A stretch of 64,000 nt of DNA from Lucifuga dentata (GCA_014773175.1 VXCM01000989.1:477976-541975), one strand, 5' to 3'; counted from the first letter of the stretch, positions 24,601 to 38,400 are shown. Program-made: numbers and translations. Notes: generated from the letters alone by a model not told the origin.

Positions 24601-26029
24601 AAGTATAAAAAATATATATGATAAAATAAAACAAAATAAGGATAAGGCAACAAGAGCAAAATTAAGAATTAAAACTCAACCTGTAATGCAAAGTTTCACA
24701 AAGTACACAAACAAATAAATACTAGAATGCAGAAATAAGGCCCACAGTACGGACTGTCTTCCTAGCCGTCAAACAGTACTTTAATATCAGTGAGGTTTCA
24801 TTTACTAAACCCTTAGCAGCACAATTGTGGAGCATATAATTATGTCTCCTCAGCTGATGGCTTTATTATCTCCCCAGCAACAACAGGATGTGTGTGGAGA
24901 ATCATATAACATTAAAAAAAATAAAATAAAAAATCACCAAAGAAAAGGATTCCTGCTAATCTAAGTTTGTCTTTTATTATTTAAAAAAAAAGTTTGGATG
25001 ACAGATAATAACTAGATTGCAGAGGTGACACAGGTGGATTTTTAGACGGTGAAAATTGACCTGATGGCATGCTATTGAGCGTGGATAAAGTGGGTTTGTT
25101 CCCCTCTTGTATGCTGAGAAAATGGAGGAAGAAGGAACTGACCGGTTTGAGAGGGCAGACACAGACAGCAGACACACACACAGCAGCGGGGAGGCAGAGG
25201 GAGGCAGAGAGGGAGACAGAGGGAGAGACGCTTTCAGCTTCAGTTGCCAATAATCCGTAAACACTTGACGCCACACTTTTCAACTCTCGATACGGATCAG
25301 ATGATGATCAGCGCCTCAACAATTACAAAAATTACCCGAGAGCACAGTCTGCAAACAAAATCCCCTTGTCTTGTCTGGTACTCAGGGTTGGGTGTTGACG
25401 CAGCAGAAATTTCCAGCTGGAGAAATCCCCCTTTTGGAGGTTAATCGAGGGGAGAAGAAGCCCTTGTCTTGCAGCCTCGGAGGGCTTTCATCCTGAATCC
25501 CCTCCAGACGGCTGCGCGGAGCATCACCATGTTTTTACGCCACGACATTTGTGCATATGACATTTCCCCCCAGCTGATGTAGCAACAGAGCCCATTCTCC
25601 CCCAAAACTTTGACAATTCCACCAAGATCTGCGTCGCTTTCATTAAACTCAGCTTTAATCCAGATTAAACATACCCGACGTGCTACTTAAACACTAAAAG
25701 AAACCATGTCACGTGGACATAATCTTATTTCCAGGGATATTTGTGCAGGTTGATGGTGAAATAATATTCCGGACAGTGCACTATATTCAAAAAGTACGTC
25801 CAAATATCACTTTGAATTTCTGGGCGCATAAATTAAAACACACGCATTATAAAGTGGATGTATTTCCCCTAATCTGTTTCATAATCAGATGTACAATGTG
25901 CAAATGCCGTCCGCAAATGACAGCTTCTCCAAATATCAACAAGCTCAATAGGCAGCCGGCTGTCACGTATGGAACAGGTAGGCGTACTTTCAGACTGTCG
26001 GCTCTGTAGCTGTCAAATAACACTCGCGG

Positions 26030-26450
26030 CGTGGCTAGCATGATGCCAGCGGAGTGGAATTNAAAAAAAAAAAAAAAAAAAAAGAAGAAGAAGAAGAAGA
26101 AGCAAAGGGAAACAGGCCTGCATTCAGTATTGTAGCTTTCCGATGGCCAACTGTAGCGGAGAGTTGCATTGTCTCACGTTTCCAACCTGCGCGCCCACCA
26201 ACTATCAGCTGCAGCGCGATGGCTACAGGGGCACAAAACTAATTGTTGACATGACGGAAAGCCACGCCGACTCCCGTCGCGTCCCCGCGTCTCTGTCGGG
26301 TCTCTAACGTGATGATGACACGCCGCTACTAACACAAGGAAGTCAGACATACCTGTTACCCCATGGGGTCTGGGGTGGACGCGGTGTCGGTGCTTCCGAG
26401 TCCAAATCTGTTGTGACAGCCTGAGAGAGACGCGGAAAGAAAAGGAGGGG
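26030..26450. promoter_or_regulatory. CpG-rich stretch, probable zbtb46 promoter region
   Basis: CpG dinucleotides are dense here (for example CTCGCGGCG, TGCGCGCCC, TCGCGTCCCCGCG) in an otherwise AT-rich, CpG-poor neighbourhood. It overlaps the putative 5'UTR exon and runs into intron 1. The upstream side (26450-26750) is a long pyrimidine-rich plus strand. No TATA box was recognised. Confidence 0.45.
26353..26450 (-). other. zbtb46: Putative zbtb46 5'UTR exon 1 (3' end at 26353)
   Basis: A CpG-rich minus-strand segment ends in AACAG|GTATGT, a good splice donor at 26353/26352, about 19.6 kb upstream of the zbtb46 acceptor. The only ATG near its end is followed at once by an in-frame stop (ATG GGG TAA), as expected for an untranslated exon. 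The 5' limit is a guess. Assignment to zbtb46 rests on strand, donor and position only; an RNA read spanning 26353 to 6731 or 6734 would settle it. Confidence 0.5.
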
Positions 26451-26864
26451 ATGTCCAAAGCTCTAGGTGCTGTCCTTTCCAAAGCCCTGTATGCTTCCCT
26501 TAAGTGTTATTCCCCTGTTTTCTCCCACTCCCCTCTCCTCTCTCTCCGACAGCCCTTTTTCTTTCTCTCTTTCACTCCCCTGCTTTTCCGTGTCTTGGTA
26601 TCAGGAGCCTCCCCCTCCTCCTCCTCCTCCCCCTCTGTGCATGTCTAATGTCTCTCTCTCTCTTCCTCTCTCTCTATCGCTCTCCCCCACACTCACTCTC
26701 TCCTTGTCCCCGTATCTCCTCTCTCTCTCTCTCTCTCTCTCTGGGCAGAGTCAGGAAATGAGACAACGTGAAAGCACACCGAGCTTATCCATCTTATCTA
26801 GTTTCACTCTTATCACAGATTCTGTCATTCTTATTAATTTTACAAGGCCAGAGATAGATCAATC

Positions 26865-26926
26865 ATAATAATAATAATAATAATAATAATAAATTATTAC
26901 TACTACTACTACTACTATTGTTATTG

Positions 26927-26958
<32 letters not shown>

Positions 26959-26983
26959 CATTATTATCATTATTATTATTATC
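26865..26983 (+). repeat. Compound trinucleotide array (AAT)n-(TAC)n-(TTA)n
   Basis: The AAT block is the reverse complement of the later ATT/TTA block, with TAC units between, so the array can fold back on itself. Confidence 0.85.
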
Positions 26984-27957
26984 CTTCTGAAGTAAGCAGT
27001 GAGGTTGTCCTAGGTCCACTAACTTGTGTGTCTGTAGCCATAGGGCTACCAAGGTAATGACAATGGGTTTACTGTAACTTACCCCCTCTTGTGGCAACAA
27101 CAAGAAAACACCAGACAGTCACATAAAGAATATTTACAGTTAGAAAGTGTCAGGCTGGAAAACACCTTTGTGAGCCATGTGATGTGCAGCCTAAAAGCTT
27201 ATTTCTGCAGAGAAAAATCCTGGGTAATTCCACTTAGTTTGAGTCTGGCCTCACCCTTTCATACCAGTGACTTTTTCATCTTGGTTTTGAAGTTCTGGGA
27301 AAGAAATGTGGAGTTGTCAAACTTGTTGAATGTGAGAGAGAAGTGAGGGAGGCACAGGGAAGTGTGGTGTGTTGCCAAAACAGGAAGTAAATAGTTCATT
27401 AGAGATTTCAGTGTAATATATTTGTGTATACCTCCTGATATTGTATGTACATGCAGGTTTACAGGTATATTGTAAACCTCTAACCATCTAACTACTTTAC
27501 TGTAATGACATGTGAGTCACCTGTGTGACTAAATGATATTTTGGTGACTGGATTCTACTTTATTTTATGATCATGTTAAGTGAAGTTAACTAGACAGTAA
27601 CACAGAAAGTGATGTTAGGTGTTTGTGTGCTTTGCTGTCAGTGCATAGTGAACTTTTGTCTGTAATGAGGAACTGTGACACGGCTGGTTTCTTGGGAAAT
27701 AAGCATATGTGCCGTGATCAGGGATCGTTGCTGGTTTGAGGAAGTGGGAAAAGGTTATGGGGAAGAGAGCGGGTGGCAAAGTAAAAGAAGTAGAGCACGT
27801 GAGAGAGAGAGAGAGAGAGAGAAATGTGGCATGACACAGCAGGGGGTAGAGCCACGCCTCCATCTGTCTTGGTAGTTGGCTGACAAGAGCTGGATAACAG
27901 AGAATGTCAGGCCTTGTGGATTAAGGTTGTAGGTCTGTAATGCCCAGGCACAGCAGA

Positions 27958-28000
<43 letters not shown>

Positions 28001-28006
28001 ATCTAN

Positions 28007-28068
<62 letters not shown>

Positions 28069-28070
28069 CT
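27958..28070 (+). repeat. (CT)n and (ATCT)n microsatellite with join artefact
   Basis: The same CT/TTCT/ATCT pattern appears twice on either side of the N at 28006, so the true array is probably half as long. Confidence 0.8.
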
Positions 28071-29927
28071 GAGTATGGTCTGCAAATGTGATCCCCGCAT
28101 AAAACAAGCTGCTTTACTCCAAGCTGCTCCCTCATGCCACTGTGGCCTTCCAATCCACCCGACATGACAAGCATGACCCCAGTCTCTCCTCTCTGCCCCC
28201 TCCCTTCCCCACTCCACCCCACATGGGTTTAGGCATCATTAGGCCACTTACACGTGTATTCAGTCATAGAAACACTCAAGTCAGTCCACTCAGGATGGGA
28301 GAGTAGTGGTGTACGGATAGCAGGAATTCTGTATGATGCTGGTTTTTGTGGCCCTGTGTGTGTGAATGTTTGTGTGTATGTGGTACTTATGTTCAGAAGG
28401 AGTTCTTGAAATTTCTATGTGTTTCAGGCTGAATGTGTTGCACATTTTTGTACTCTATGCTTCTTTTGCCCACTTCTGTTTGTTTTGTGATAAATGAAAG
28501 TAAGTATGTTATTTTCTCTTTAAAACTTTGTCACTGAGGCAGAGGAGAAGACATTTAAAAAAAAAGATACAGAGAAGAGAAACACATTTTTGCTCAGACT
28601 GTTTCCCTTCGTGATGACTTGCGTTTGAACCGTGACAAAGGGAGGAGGTTCATAAATGCACTTTTTGGAAAACTTTTTGAAGTCAAGCATTAATTGCTCT
28701 CACAGCGTGCCCTCCTGCTGAGGAATGCGGCTGCATTATTGGTTTCATCGAATTAAACAGCAAAAAAAATCTACAACTGTCATAAAAATAGCACAAGGCG
28801 CTTTCAAAGCCTCCATCCACTACCCTTCACTATCAATTTACCAAGGGGAACAGCTGTGTGCTGCTTGTGCCATCCTAGAGCCTTGCTTGTATAGAAAGCA
28901 GGGCCTGCGGCTGAAAGAACACTATCTCTACCAGGTGCAGGCAGGGAATGGGGGAAGGCTTTACAAAGGAATATTTGGCACAAGGTGTGAGACAACAATA
29001 AATGTGAAGGTGCAGCTTAGTGATACTCAAATCAGTAAGGGGAAACGACAAGGCTTTTACAAAGAATCCTCCCTCAGAGAGAAAGCTGAAATTAAAGAGT
29101 ATGGGAATGAAGACCATTGATGGTAGGAAGAAAGGGAGGAAGGATGGAAAGAAGGAAGGACAGAATGAATAAAGGATGCAAGGAAGCCAAAGAATGGGCA
29201 AATTTCTCAAAGAAATCCAAAATGTTAATGAATGAATTACATTGAGGAGAAACAGAATGAATCGAGGTTATTGGATTTAAAGGATGTATAATCATCTGGA
29301 GGCTACAATATGTGTGTTTGTGCTCTCTGCCCACACACTCTGTTCCCGCGTGAAGGCGACATGCAGGAGGGAGGGGGTGCTGGGGCCGTTCACNTGCCCA
29401 CACACTCTGTTCCCGCGTGAAGGCGACATGCAGGAGGGAGGGGGTGCTGGGGCCGTTCACACTGTTACATGTCCCCTTTTCACCCATAGGACTTCCTGTC
29501 CTCTCCGCAGTGGCAGGCCTGCGTGTCTATTGTATGTATATGATGGAAAGACGCCATGGACTGGGCCACAGATAGTGCCCCTTCAAGTCATGGTGTTCTT
29601 TGATAAGGGCTTGTTCCTGGCTGACCTCACTGTGTCCATCTGTATGTGTGCTGCAAATCCACACACGTGCACACATATTTGGGGTGATGTTTTTAACAGT
29701 TAAATGAAAGAATGATCTTCATCCCCAGTATAAAACAAACTCAAATCTAGACAGCAGCTTTCCATGCCTGTTTCTGAGGTTTCAGCTCCTCTCTGACCTG
29801 TTCAGTTCTCCTCTTCCCTTCATTTCAGCTTTTGTAACTTGAGGGGAAGTTGAGATATTTCCCTGTTTATCATATCTTAGTTCTTGCAGCTTTGAATCCT
29901 ACAAAAACTGCTTTTGAATTCCTTCTG

Positions 29928-29929
<2 letters not shown>

Positions 29930-29973
<44 letters not shown>
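29930..29973 (+). repeat. (TC)22 microsatellite
   Basis: Uninterrupted TC repeat. Confidence 0.9.
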
Positions 29974-29978
<5 letters not shown>

Positions 29979-30805
29979 CTGCATGTCTACCCTCTTGATC
30001 CCTTCCTCCACTATCCTACCCCCTCCAAATCTCATTTACTCCATTGGAAGTAGTAGGAAAAAAAAAGCGAGGAGTACAAAACGACCTTCTCTTCCCCGAA
30101 GCAAGAACATCTTCTTATTGTGGAGGTCACCGTCTCAGTGCAGCCCCGCGCTCTGAACACTACTCTGCTTGTTTTAATGATGCACAGAGCAGAGGGAGAG
30201 GGAGGGAAAAAGAGAGAGAAGCAGGGGGGAGTGGAGGGAGATGGGAGGATTGGGCTATTTTTTCTACTGACTATGTTCACCCCCACCCTCTCTCCTACCT
30301 TCCCTCCCCCTCTCCGGTGCAGAGAGTGCACCTCTCTTTCCACATCCATCTTGAAAGGTTCTTCTAAGCTGTCTAACCTCTCAGCAATATTATATATTAT
30401 TGCTTGCCTCAACCCACACTGAAACCAGGGTTGCTATGCTACAATAATATGACCTCTCATCTCTTCTCCTCCACTACATTTCCTTTCTCATTTCTTTCTC
30501 TCATTTCTGCAGGGAGGCAGGGGAAGGGGTTAACAGCATCCCCATTCAGCTTCCCCCATCAGGGCTCTCTGTCTCTTTAATGACCTCTGTGGGCTCAGTG
30601 CCGCTGTTTGATTTGACCCTCGCTGACCGCGTGGGGTNCTTTAATGACCTCTGTGGGCTCAGTGCCGCTGTTTGATTTGACCCTCGCTGACCGCGTGGGG
30701 TCATGACCCCATCCAACACCACAACAAATTATTTTTGACCCTTATGGAAGGCGAGGACCTGAGCTGTACAAGTTACCATTTATCTTTGTAATTATGTACA
30801 GTAAG

Positions 30806-30859
<54 letters not shown>

Positions 30860-30860
30860 A
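30806..30860 (+). repeat. (CTAT)13 microsatellite
   Basis: Uninterrupted tetranucleotide repeat. Confidence 0.9.
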
Positions 30861-31066
30861 TCTCAGATTCTTTCTTATTGCAGAAACAAGTGATGGAGAG
30901 ATGGAGCTTTAGATAGACAGACTGATATGAATTACTGGCACTTATGGTGAAATTCTCTACCCTAATCATAATACACAGCCAAACTCCACTGTTACATCAT
31001 CCATCTCCAATCCTGCTGCCTTCCCTTCCTCCTCCTCTTCCTCCTTCCCCCTCTCCCTCTTCCTTC

Positions 31067-31110
<44 letters not shown>

Positions 31111-32157
31111 CTCTGCTGGCCCTGTCTCTGGGGGATCGTTCGTTTTTGTCATAATCACCTTGGAGATTGGGGACCCGTGCCCATGGCAGAGCTGAGCGAA
31201 GAATAGGAAAGAGGATGGGGGGGCGGTGTTGAGATGAGCAGTGGTGGAGGACAGTAGCGGAGGGGATGGGGATGATGGCTTGTCTGGCTCAGCCCCGGCT
31301 AATGTGAGGGGACAGCCTTGGCTTTGCCTTAACCACACTCGCGCCGACGATGCCAGGGAGAGCGAGATGGAGAGAATAGAAGGATAAAATGCTTTCCTGT
31401 TCAGCTCCAGCTTCTCCCGCCCGCACTGACAGCATTTGGAGGTGCGTGGGGCCCCAATGTCACACCCTGTAGGTGTTTAAGCTGCTTACTTACACCACCA
31501 AGAGAAAGAGATGAGGCAAGAGAAGAGAGGGAGGGAGAAACAGCAGAAAGAGAGTGAGAAATGATGTGAGAGGGAGAACAGGAGGGAGTTAGAGAAGGAT
31601 GGGGGCGGAGGTCACGGTTGTAGGAGGTTGTAATGTGTAAGTATCCAAGTTTGACTGTATGCAAGGAGGAAGGGTTTCTGTGGGGGATATTCATCGCTCA
31701 TTATGCTTTTGCAGTTTGAGCATCCGTTGTGTGTTTGAGTCCAGTGGATGGATGCTGTATCATGAAATGCAACCACAAAAATAAAAAGGAAGATTGAGAA
31801 TCATCAGGACGATCATATGATAAGTCTCTCTCTCCTGCTCCACCCTGCTGACTCTTTTTCTCTCAGGGTTAAAATTCCCCAGATTTTCTGACTCTGACTG
31901 GGAAGGCGTGGGACGCAACAGTCAGGAGATGAGGATAGCAACGTGCGTGAATTTTCAGAATCCCACCTTGCTGTCAGGCCTATGTGTGTGTTTTAGGCCT
32001 GTGTTTGTCTCCCAGTGACAACTGAGGTGTGAGGGGGTGATGATGCATGTAAGGGGGGTTAGGGTGGGGGTAGGGAGCGATAAGGATAAGCAAGAAAGGC
32101 TTTTGTCTGGTTCGTTTAGGGCTAGTGTGTAAGAATAGATGCTTTTTCACACGTGCG

Positions 32158-32188
<31 letters not shown>

Positions 32189-33069
32189 ACACAAGGGAAA
32201 GGTCAGAGGGTGACTGGTGGACAAAGACGACTCACAACAACACTCACTGTACACTGTGCGTTATCTCGCTCAGTGTGTTGTCTTTTTCTCTCAGCTAGCT
32301 TCACTCTCATTTTAACTCGTATTTCTGTCCTCTCAGCAGCCTTCTTGTTGATGCATGCTGGGTAGGTTCTCAGACACTCCCTCCTCAGGTCACTGGCTCT
32401 GTTTGTCCTAACCCTCCTCTTGTTCATCCCCCAACTCCCCTCTGCCTCGCCTGACCAGTTCCTCTAATTTGGTTTCTAATTTTTTTCTTTACCTCATCTC
32501 CTCTCCCTTCAGCTATGTGGGGGTAAAGTACAGCCCTTCTTCTTGGTTGTTTTTGTATTTGCTCTGTGTGCACATGTGTGTACATGTGTGTGTGTGTGTG
32601 CGTGTGTGTGTGTATGACCACTTGTATGTAAATCCCCTAAAGTACCCGAGGTTTATAGCTGTGCTGTCCTACTTCAAAATGATGATTTAACACTTATGGC
32701 CTTTGGGAAATCACACAACGCATACTAACAGTTAACATGCAGAGAAACATGTGGGCTTGTGTCATGTACTGTATAAGCACGTTTATGTATGCAAACACAC
32801 ACACACACACACACACACAGCAATGGAAAAAACACCAGCAAAATAGTTAAATGTGAGCTGCAAACTAAACTATATTACATATGATTTGTTGAACACCAAC
32901 CTGAGAATGTGTGTGCATGTGTGTGTGTGTGTGTGTGTGTGCGTGCATGTGTGTGTTGAAGAGAGAGATAGAGCTTACAGTAAATGGAGACATTTAGGAA
33001 AGCAATAGATAGACAGACACAAACACAGATCAAAGAGGTTTGAGCATTACAGTACACTGGGGAATAAAA

Positions 33070-33072
<3 letters not shown>

Positions 33073-33112
<40 letters not shown>

Positions 33113-33186
33113 GGGGGTGAGAGTGAAGGTGAATAGAAACCTCAATCAATATGGCATCTAAGAACAGCTTGAGCCAGTGAAGGAGC

Positions 33187-33232
<46 letters not shown>
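33073..33232 (+). repeat. Two (AG)n tracts, 33073-33109 and 33191-33232
   Basis: Two long AG tracts 80 bp apart; a third at 33371-33406 runs into the 261-bp N gap, which probably failed assembly for that reason. Confidence 0.85.
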
Positions 33233-33236
<4 letters not shown>

Positions 33237-33367
33237 TGGGTCAAACAACGAGTCAAAAGGATGAGCATTTCCACCTAGGACAGAGAGAAACAGGAGGAGA
33301 GAAGAGGAGAGAAGAGGAAAGAGTGAGAAAAGAAAAGAGAGATGCAAGGATAGAACACGAGCGGGTC

Positions 33368-33406
<39 letters not shown>

Positions 33407-33667
33407 NNNNNNNNNNNNNNNNNNNNNNNNNNNNNNNNNNNNNNNNNNNNNNNNNNNNNNNNNNNNNNNNNNNNNNNNNNNNNNNNNNNNNNNNNNNNNN
33501 NNNNNNNNNNNNNNNNNNNNNNNNNNNNNNNNNNNNNNNNNNNNNNNNNNNNNNNNNNNNNNNNNNNNNNNNNNNNNNNNNNNNNNNNNNNNNNNNNNNN
33601 NNNNNNNNNNNNNNNNNNNNNNNNNNNNNNNNNNNNNNNNNNNNNNNNNNNNNNNNNNNNNNNNNNN
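33407..33667. other. Assembly gap (261 N)
   Basis: Run of N flanked by (AG)n on the left and (AGG)n on the right. Confidence 0.99.
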
Positions 33668-33849
33668 AGGAGGAGGAGGAGGAGTGAGGGTGAGGGTCCA
33701 AGGGGTGGTGTGAGGTTATCTGAGTATCCAAGGGCAGCAGTAGAAAGGCCCTTTTCTTTTCACAGCTAAACCTTGGAGTATTTCTTTTATGGTTAAAAAT
33801 CCCCAAATGTATTCACCTTCATACTCATGTCTCTCTCTCATGTTTATCC

Positions 33850-33884
<35 letters not shown>

Positions 33885-34235
33885 CCAATAACTGATTGTC
33901 ATTTGTAGTATCTTCTGCACATTAGACATTTGGCTGGATAACACTAGCTGCTACTTTACACCAAACAACACGACTGCGAGCAAAATTCTCTGTTCACCAA
34001 GTAACTCAATATTTTTGGAGCTGCTTGTCATTTTGTTGTATTCTCTGGTTGTCCAGTGAGAGTTGTCGTATTTATCCTGGACTGAAATCATCCTGCGGTG
34101 CAACATTAAAAGTAATGAACCAGCAGGGTCACTACCACCATTTTTATTTGTGTAGCAGCAATGAATTGACCAGAAAAACCCTCATTTGAGCTCATACCTT
34201 CACCAAGGCAGAACAAGGTGAAACAATTAGCTGTT

Positions 34236-34803
34236 TTAAAGGACCGTGCCAATGGTTTTGTGTGTTTAAATGCTACCCGCATATAGGATACATTGCTGAC
34301 AGCCATCCTCCAAAATATAAAACCGTATTTTAGTTTTTGTGTTACTTTGCAAAATCTCCTAATCTCTCAAAATCAAGGGTTCAGGTGACACACCATTTTA
34401 AAATTCTATGTTTCACCCACTAACACACATTTGCATGTAGAAGCCCTGGTTGTTTTAATTTCTCTGATAAAAGTCGTTTTCTCCTGGGACTATATTCCCT
34501 TGCGGAGACATGTTTTCTTCTGTGTAACTTCATGTTGGATCAATTAAATTAAGTGACTTTGACAAAATATTTACTAGCTGTTGTGTTTGCTGTGATGGAT
34601 TACCTATCTCAAGCATGTTTCAAGTCTCTACAAGTTGATTTTAATAGCGTACTGGAATGAACTGAAACCAGNTTTTTTTTTTTTTTTTTTTTTTGTACCA
34701 CTCCAGTAGTATTTTTTGGAAAATGGTTGACAGTAATGTAATATTTATGTGGGTAATATTTATTGGGCACAAACATGCAAAATGACCGGTCTGGTCCTTT
34801 ATG
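34236..34803. mobile_element. TTAA-flanked miniature transposon, copy A
   Basis: Left end TTAA-AGGACCGTGCC, right end GGTCTGGTCCT-TTAT. Shares TTTTAATAGCGTACTGGAAT then GAACTGAAACCAG and the TGTTTTCTTC-flanking core with copies B, C and D. No open reading frame. N at 34672 lies in a poly-T within it. Confidence 0.7.
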
Positions 34804-34941
34804 TAATAATATACACTACTAGAGAAAGAAATGACTGTAATAATAAGTGGACTTTATTGCTTTATTTGCCATAAGAAGAATTAGTTACTACTACTACTTT
34901 ACTACTACTGATAATAGATCCTGGGATAAATATGCCATTTA

Positions 34942-35057
34942 TTTGATTTGATTTGATTTGATTTGATTTGATTTGATTTGATTTGATTTNGGGATAAATA
35001 TGCCATTTATTTGATTTGATTTGATTTGATTTGATTTGATTTGATTTGATTTGATTT
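34942..35057 (+). repeat. (TTTGA)n pentanucleotide array, duplicated around N
   Basis: TTTGA units appear on both sides of the N at 34990 together with the same GGGATAAATATGCC lead, so one of the two arrays is a contig-overlap copy. Confidence 0.8.
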
Positions 35058-35129
35058 ATTTGAGATAGGTGTATTACTTTTGAAGAAATTGACAAAAAAT
35101 ATTGAAAATCTTGGAAAGTTTAGAAATCA

Positions 35130-35282
35130 TTTATTAAAAATCCTGGATCTTGCCCCGGATCCAAATCCATATAAGAGTTTATTGGGTTCATTTTGGGTCA
35201 TGCTCCACCCTTCCACCAAGTTTTATCAAAATCAGTTCATAAACAGTATTATTAAGTAATGCTACTAACAAATGAATAACCA
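35130..35282 (+). mobile_element. RTE-type LINE 3' tail remnant
   Basis: CTCCACCCTTCCACCAAGTT then TTATCAAAATCAGTTCATAA and a TAATGCTACTAACAAATGAA tail resemble the 3' end of RTE-like LINEs (caagtttcatcaaaatcggtt... taatcctgctaacaaac). Short, no coding sequence. Confidence 0.45.
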
Positions 35283-35352
35283 GCAGGCATGGGTGTAAAC
35301 ATAATCTTCTTAGTGGATGTAGCAATGACATGAGTGGAGTCATTCCTATGCT

Positions 35353-35484
35353 CCCAGGGTCCTATGTTCCCCAGCTCCATATACCACAAAAGAGCACATA
35401 ATGGGTTAGGATTAGGGTTAGTCTGTTAACGCACAATTATTGTATGTTAACAGAATATTGAACTGGGGTACATAGGGCCCTGGG
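35353..35484. repeat. Inverted repeat with 22-bp arms
   Basis: Arms 35353-35374 (CCCAGGGTCCTATGTTCCCC then AG) and 35463-35484 pair with few mismatches around 88 bp that includes GGGTTAGGATTAGGGTTAG. It looks like a small foldback transposon; family unknown. Confidence 0.5.
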
Positions 35485-38400
35485 AACATAGATATGCTCC
35501 TGCATGAGTGATGATCTGAACAGTGTCTCATATTGGCCCTTCTAACTATTAAGGCAGAAAATTATGTCTGTTCTGTCTGTCTGTCTGTGGCACCAATATC
35601 TTGAGAACCCGGCAGGTTTATTGCTCAGGACCCAAAGATGTGCAGTGTCACATGTAAAGTTGTTTGGATGAGCGGTTCTCGAATTGAGCTGTGTCAGTAA
35701 AAAGTAGTCCGTGCGGCAGGATACACTTCAGGCGCAGCAGCATATGCTCTGGTCCAGTGGCATGGTCTCAACCTGACCCCATACAGCAAACAGCTAGCTC
35801 ATGAGGACGTGCAGAACAAAATGATGGCACTGTAGACACTATAAAGTCTGATCTGTTCTGAACAGGCACGTTTTGAACGGGCACTGCACTAGTTTAACAA
35901 ATGTCAACTGTATAGTTTTCTGCATTTAAATTTGCTGAATTGTGAATAATGTCATGTCCATAGACCTTCATACCAGTTTAGGAACACCTGTACAACCTAA
36001 TATAAACCAATACAAGAACGCTGCAATAAATCCTCCCTTTATGAAGATTATCATGTTCTTTTATATTGTTACCTCCATCAACATGTACATAAGTAAAGGG
36101 AACAAAAGCCATGAAACACATTTAATTCTATTTAATTCACTTCTAATGCAATGTTATTAATAACTACAATGGCTTCTAAAATGACCACAGAGTCAAATCA
36201 ACAGCTCTCTGACACAATGTCAAAGAAAACTCAACATTATAAACTTCACAAATGAAGGTTTTACTGTTGTTCTAACAGATTGCAGTACATTGTACAGATG
36301 TATGTAATAAACTGGAAACTCAGTGTAAATCGTGTGCATTCATAAACACACTTATTGTTTTCTGTCTCATAAAATCAATACATTCACAGGATGCTCAATA
36401 GAAATTCTGAGCGTTATGGCCATGAGCAACACTCTTCTCTCAGCCTCCCTCTGTTGTTTTTCTTGTACCTCCATCCTTTCTTCCACACCCTCAATTTTGG
36501 CTCTTCCTCCCTCCTTCCTTCTTCTTGCTGTCTCTCCTCTCACTCTCTCTCCCTTTCTTCAGCCTCCTCACAGTCCAGATGGCCTAGCTGCCCCCACACT
36601 CACTCCCCCACATACACTCACTCCATGCACTCCACCCCACTCCTCCTCTCCCCTACGGGAACAGCACTCCCTTTAGAGGAGAAGACCCCCCCATCCCACA
36701 CCACCCTCATCTCCACCACCGCCGTCACCACTGTGCTCGCATGTACACACAAATACACTGCACACACACCTCTCCACGCACACACACTATCTCCACTGTC
36801 CCTCCACAGACCACACAGGCTTATATACGCCCACTCGCATACACACTGACACAGAATATCTCGTTCAGAATTCTCTTCTGCAGCTTAAAGGCTGATGGGA
36901 GCGTAGAGGGAATGCCAGTACTGCAGGTAAAACAGTCATATGTGGTGTTGCAATGTGTTGCCGATGACATGAGATCAGAGCGTGACTGCTCTTATGCAGA
37001 AACAGACAGTCATTGTGATGACATTTTTGGAGCATGCATGTTTTGTTTTGTTTTTTTATCTCTACAACCTATTATTCAGTCACATGCAAACTGATTATTC
37101 TGTCTCATTTGAAAGCAGAGAATTCAGGAGAACCTCCACATCATCACCTTTCAGCGGTGACTCAGCTGTTGCTAAGCACAAACAAAATCTATAGAATGTC
37201 TTTCAAACAGATGTACAAGTTTGACGAGAGAAAGTGTCACTGCAAAAAAAAAAAAAAAAAAANAAAAAAAAAAAAAAAAAATGCCACAAAGCTGTCACAA
37301 GAGCAAACGTACCTGCATCACCACAGCACAGCACAAATATGGCTGCATGCAGTCACACTAACTTATCTTTATAATTAGCTGGCAGGGTCAGGCATGAAGC
37401 AGGAGAGAGAATCATGGAGATTGTTGTCAAGGTAGAGAGAGGATCAGAGGAGGGAGAGGTGTGACTACTATGAGGGAAGAAGGCTATTGTTGGTGTGTGT
37501 GTGTGTGTGTGTGTGTGTTTGTTGGCCAGGGAATAGAGGAGAAAAAGGGGAGAGATTGTGTGTGAGCAGAGAGTTGTCAGGGTTTGGCAGCGGTGGTGGT
37601 GGTGGTGTGTGTGTAATGTGTGTAAGTGTGTGTGTGTGTGTGTGTGTNGGGGAGAAGGGTGTGGTTAACGGTTATAGCACTCACAGGAAGCCATGAGCCA
37701 GGGAAAGGAAGTGAACCACCCCCACACTGTTCCAAGGCCGTGGCGGCTTTCTCCTCAGGCTGGAACTAACTGACCTCAGCTCACAGCTCACACCACACCT
37801 TTAACCCGCTCACACACACATGCACGGATGATGCATTGGTCACATGGAAGGTAAAATCTGCCATGACGAACCTATTCATCATGTATCTAAGCTGCACTAA
37901 TGGGTGGCTAAACTGGGTTTTTGCACCTTATTCAATTTTTACATGATTGCAATGTAGAACTTTACATTATTTTGCATCATTCTTAAATCTATTACCTTTA
38001 AGGGTGGTGGTTTTGCATGTTTTAGTGTATTGACTACATATTTCCATATGCTGGCATTATTATACTGTAGATATAGATGATAAAGATTTTAAGATTGATT
38101 TCCTTTCCTTGTTAATCAGCTGCAGACCAACAATTTTTTTTTTTTTTTTTTNAATTTTTTTTTTTTTTTTTGCATTTAAATTGCTGCTGTTAAGCAGACA
38201 AGTATGAAATTTAGATATCAGAGTGTTCCTTAATGCAACAAGGAGCATGTTCAAACTGCCTGCAATTGCATTAACACACAATGATAACGCTCCTGCGGCA
38301 GAAAGGAGAAGAAATGTGAATGTAGATTTGGTTTCTCAAACAATTGTCAAATTAATTTTCCTACAACAAAATGAGTGGAAACCAATGCTGAATGCACAGT

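Larger units (their letters stand above)
6738..26352. other. zbtb46 intron 1, non-coding and repeat-rich
   Basis: No exon of a known protein is recognisable. It contains the 644-bp foldback element (10478-11121), purine-rich tracts (15240-15540, 19080-20170), an N gap (16166-16383), paired hairpins (21798-21875), many microsatellites, and several non-repetitive AT-balanced segments with homeobox-like ATTA sites that could be conserved enhancers (8040-8300, 12380-12500, 20430-20560). Intron status depends on the 26353 exon being zbtb46. Confidence 0.6.

Noticed and set aside
33236..33806. Frames of 146-177 residues across the second N gap
   Set aside because: Made of (AG)n repeats and Ns.
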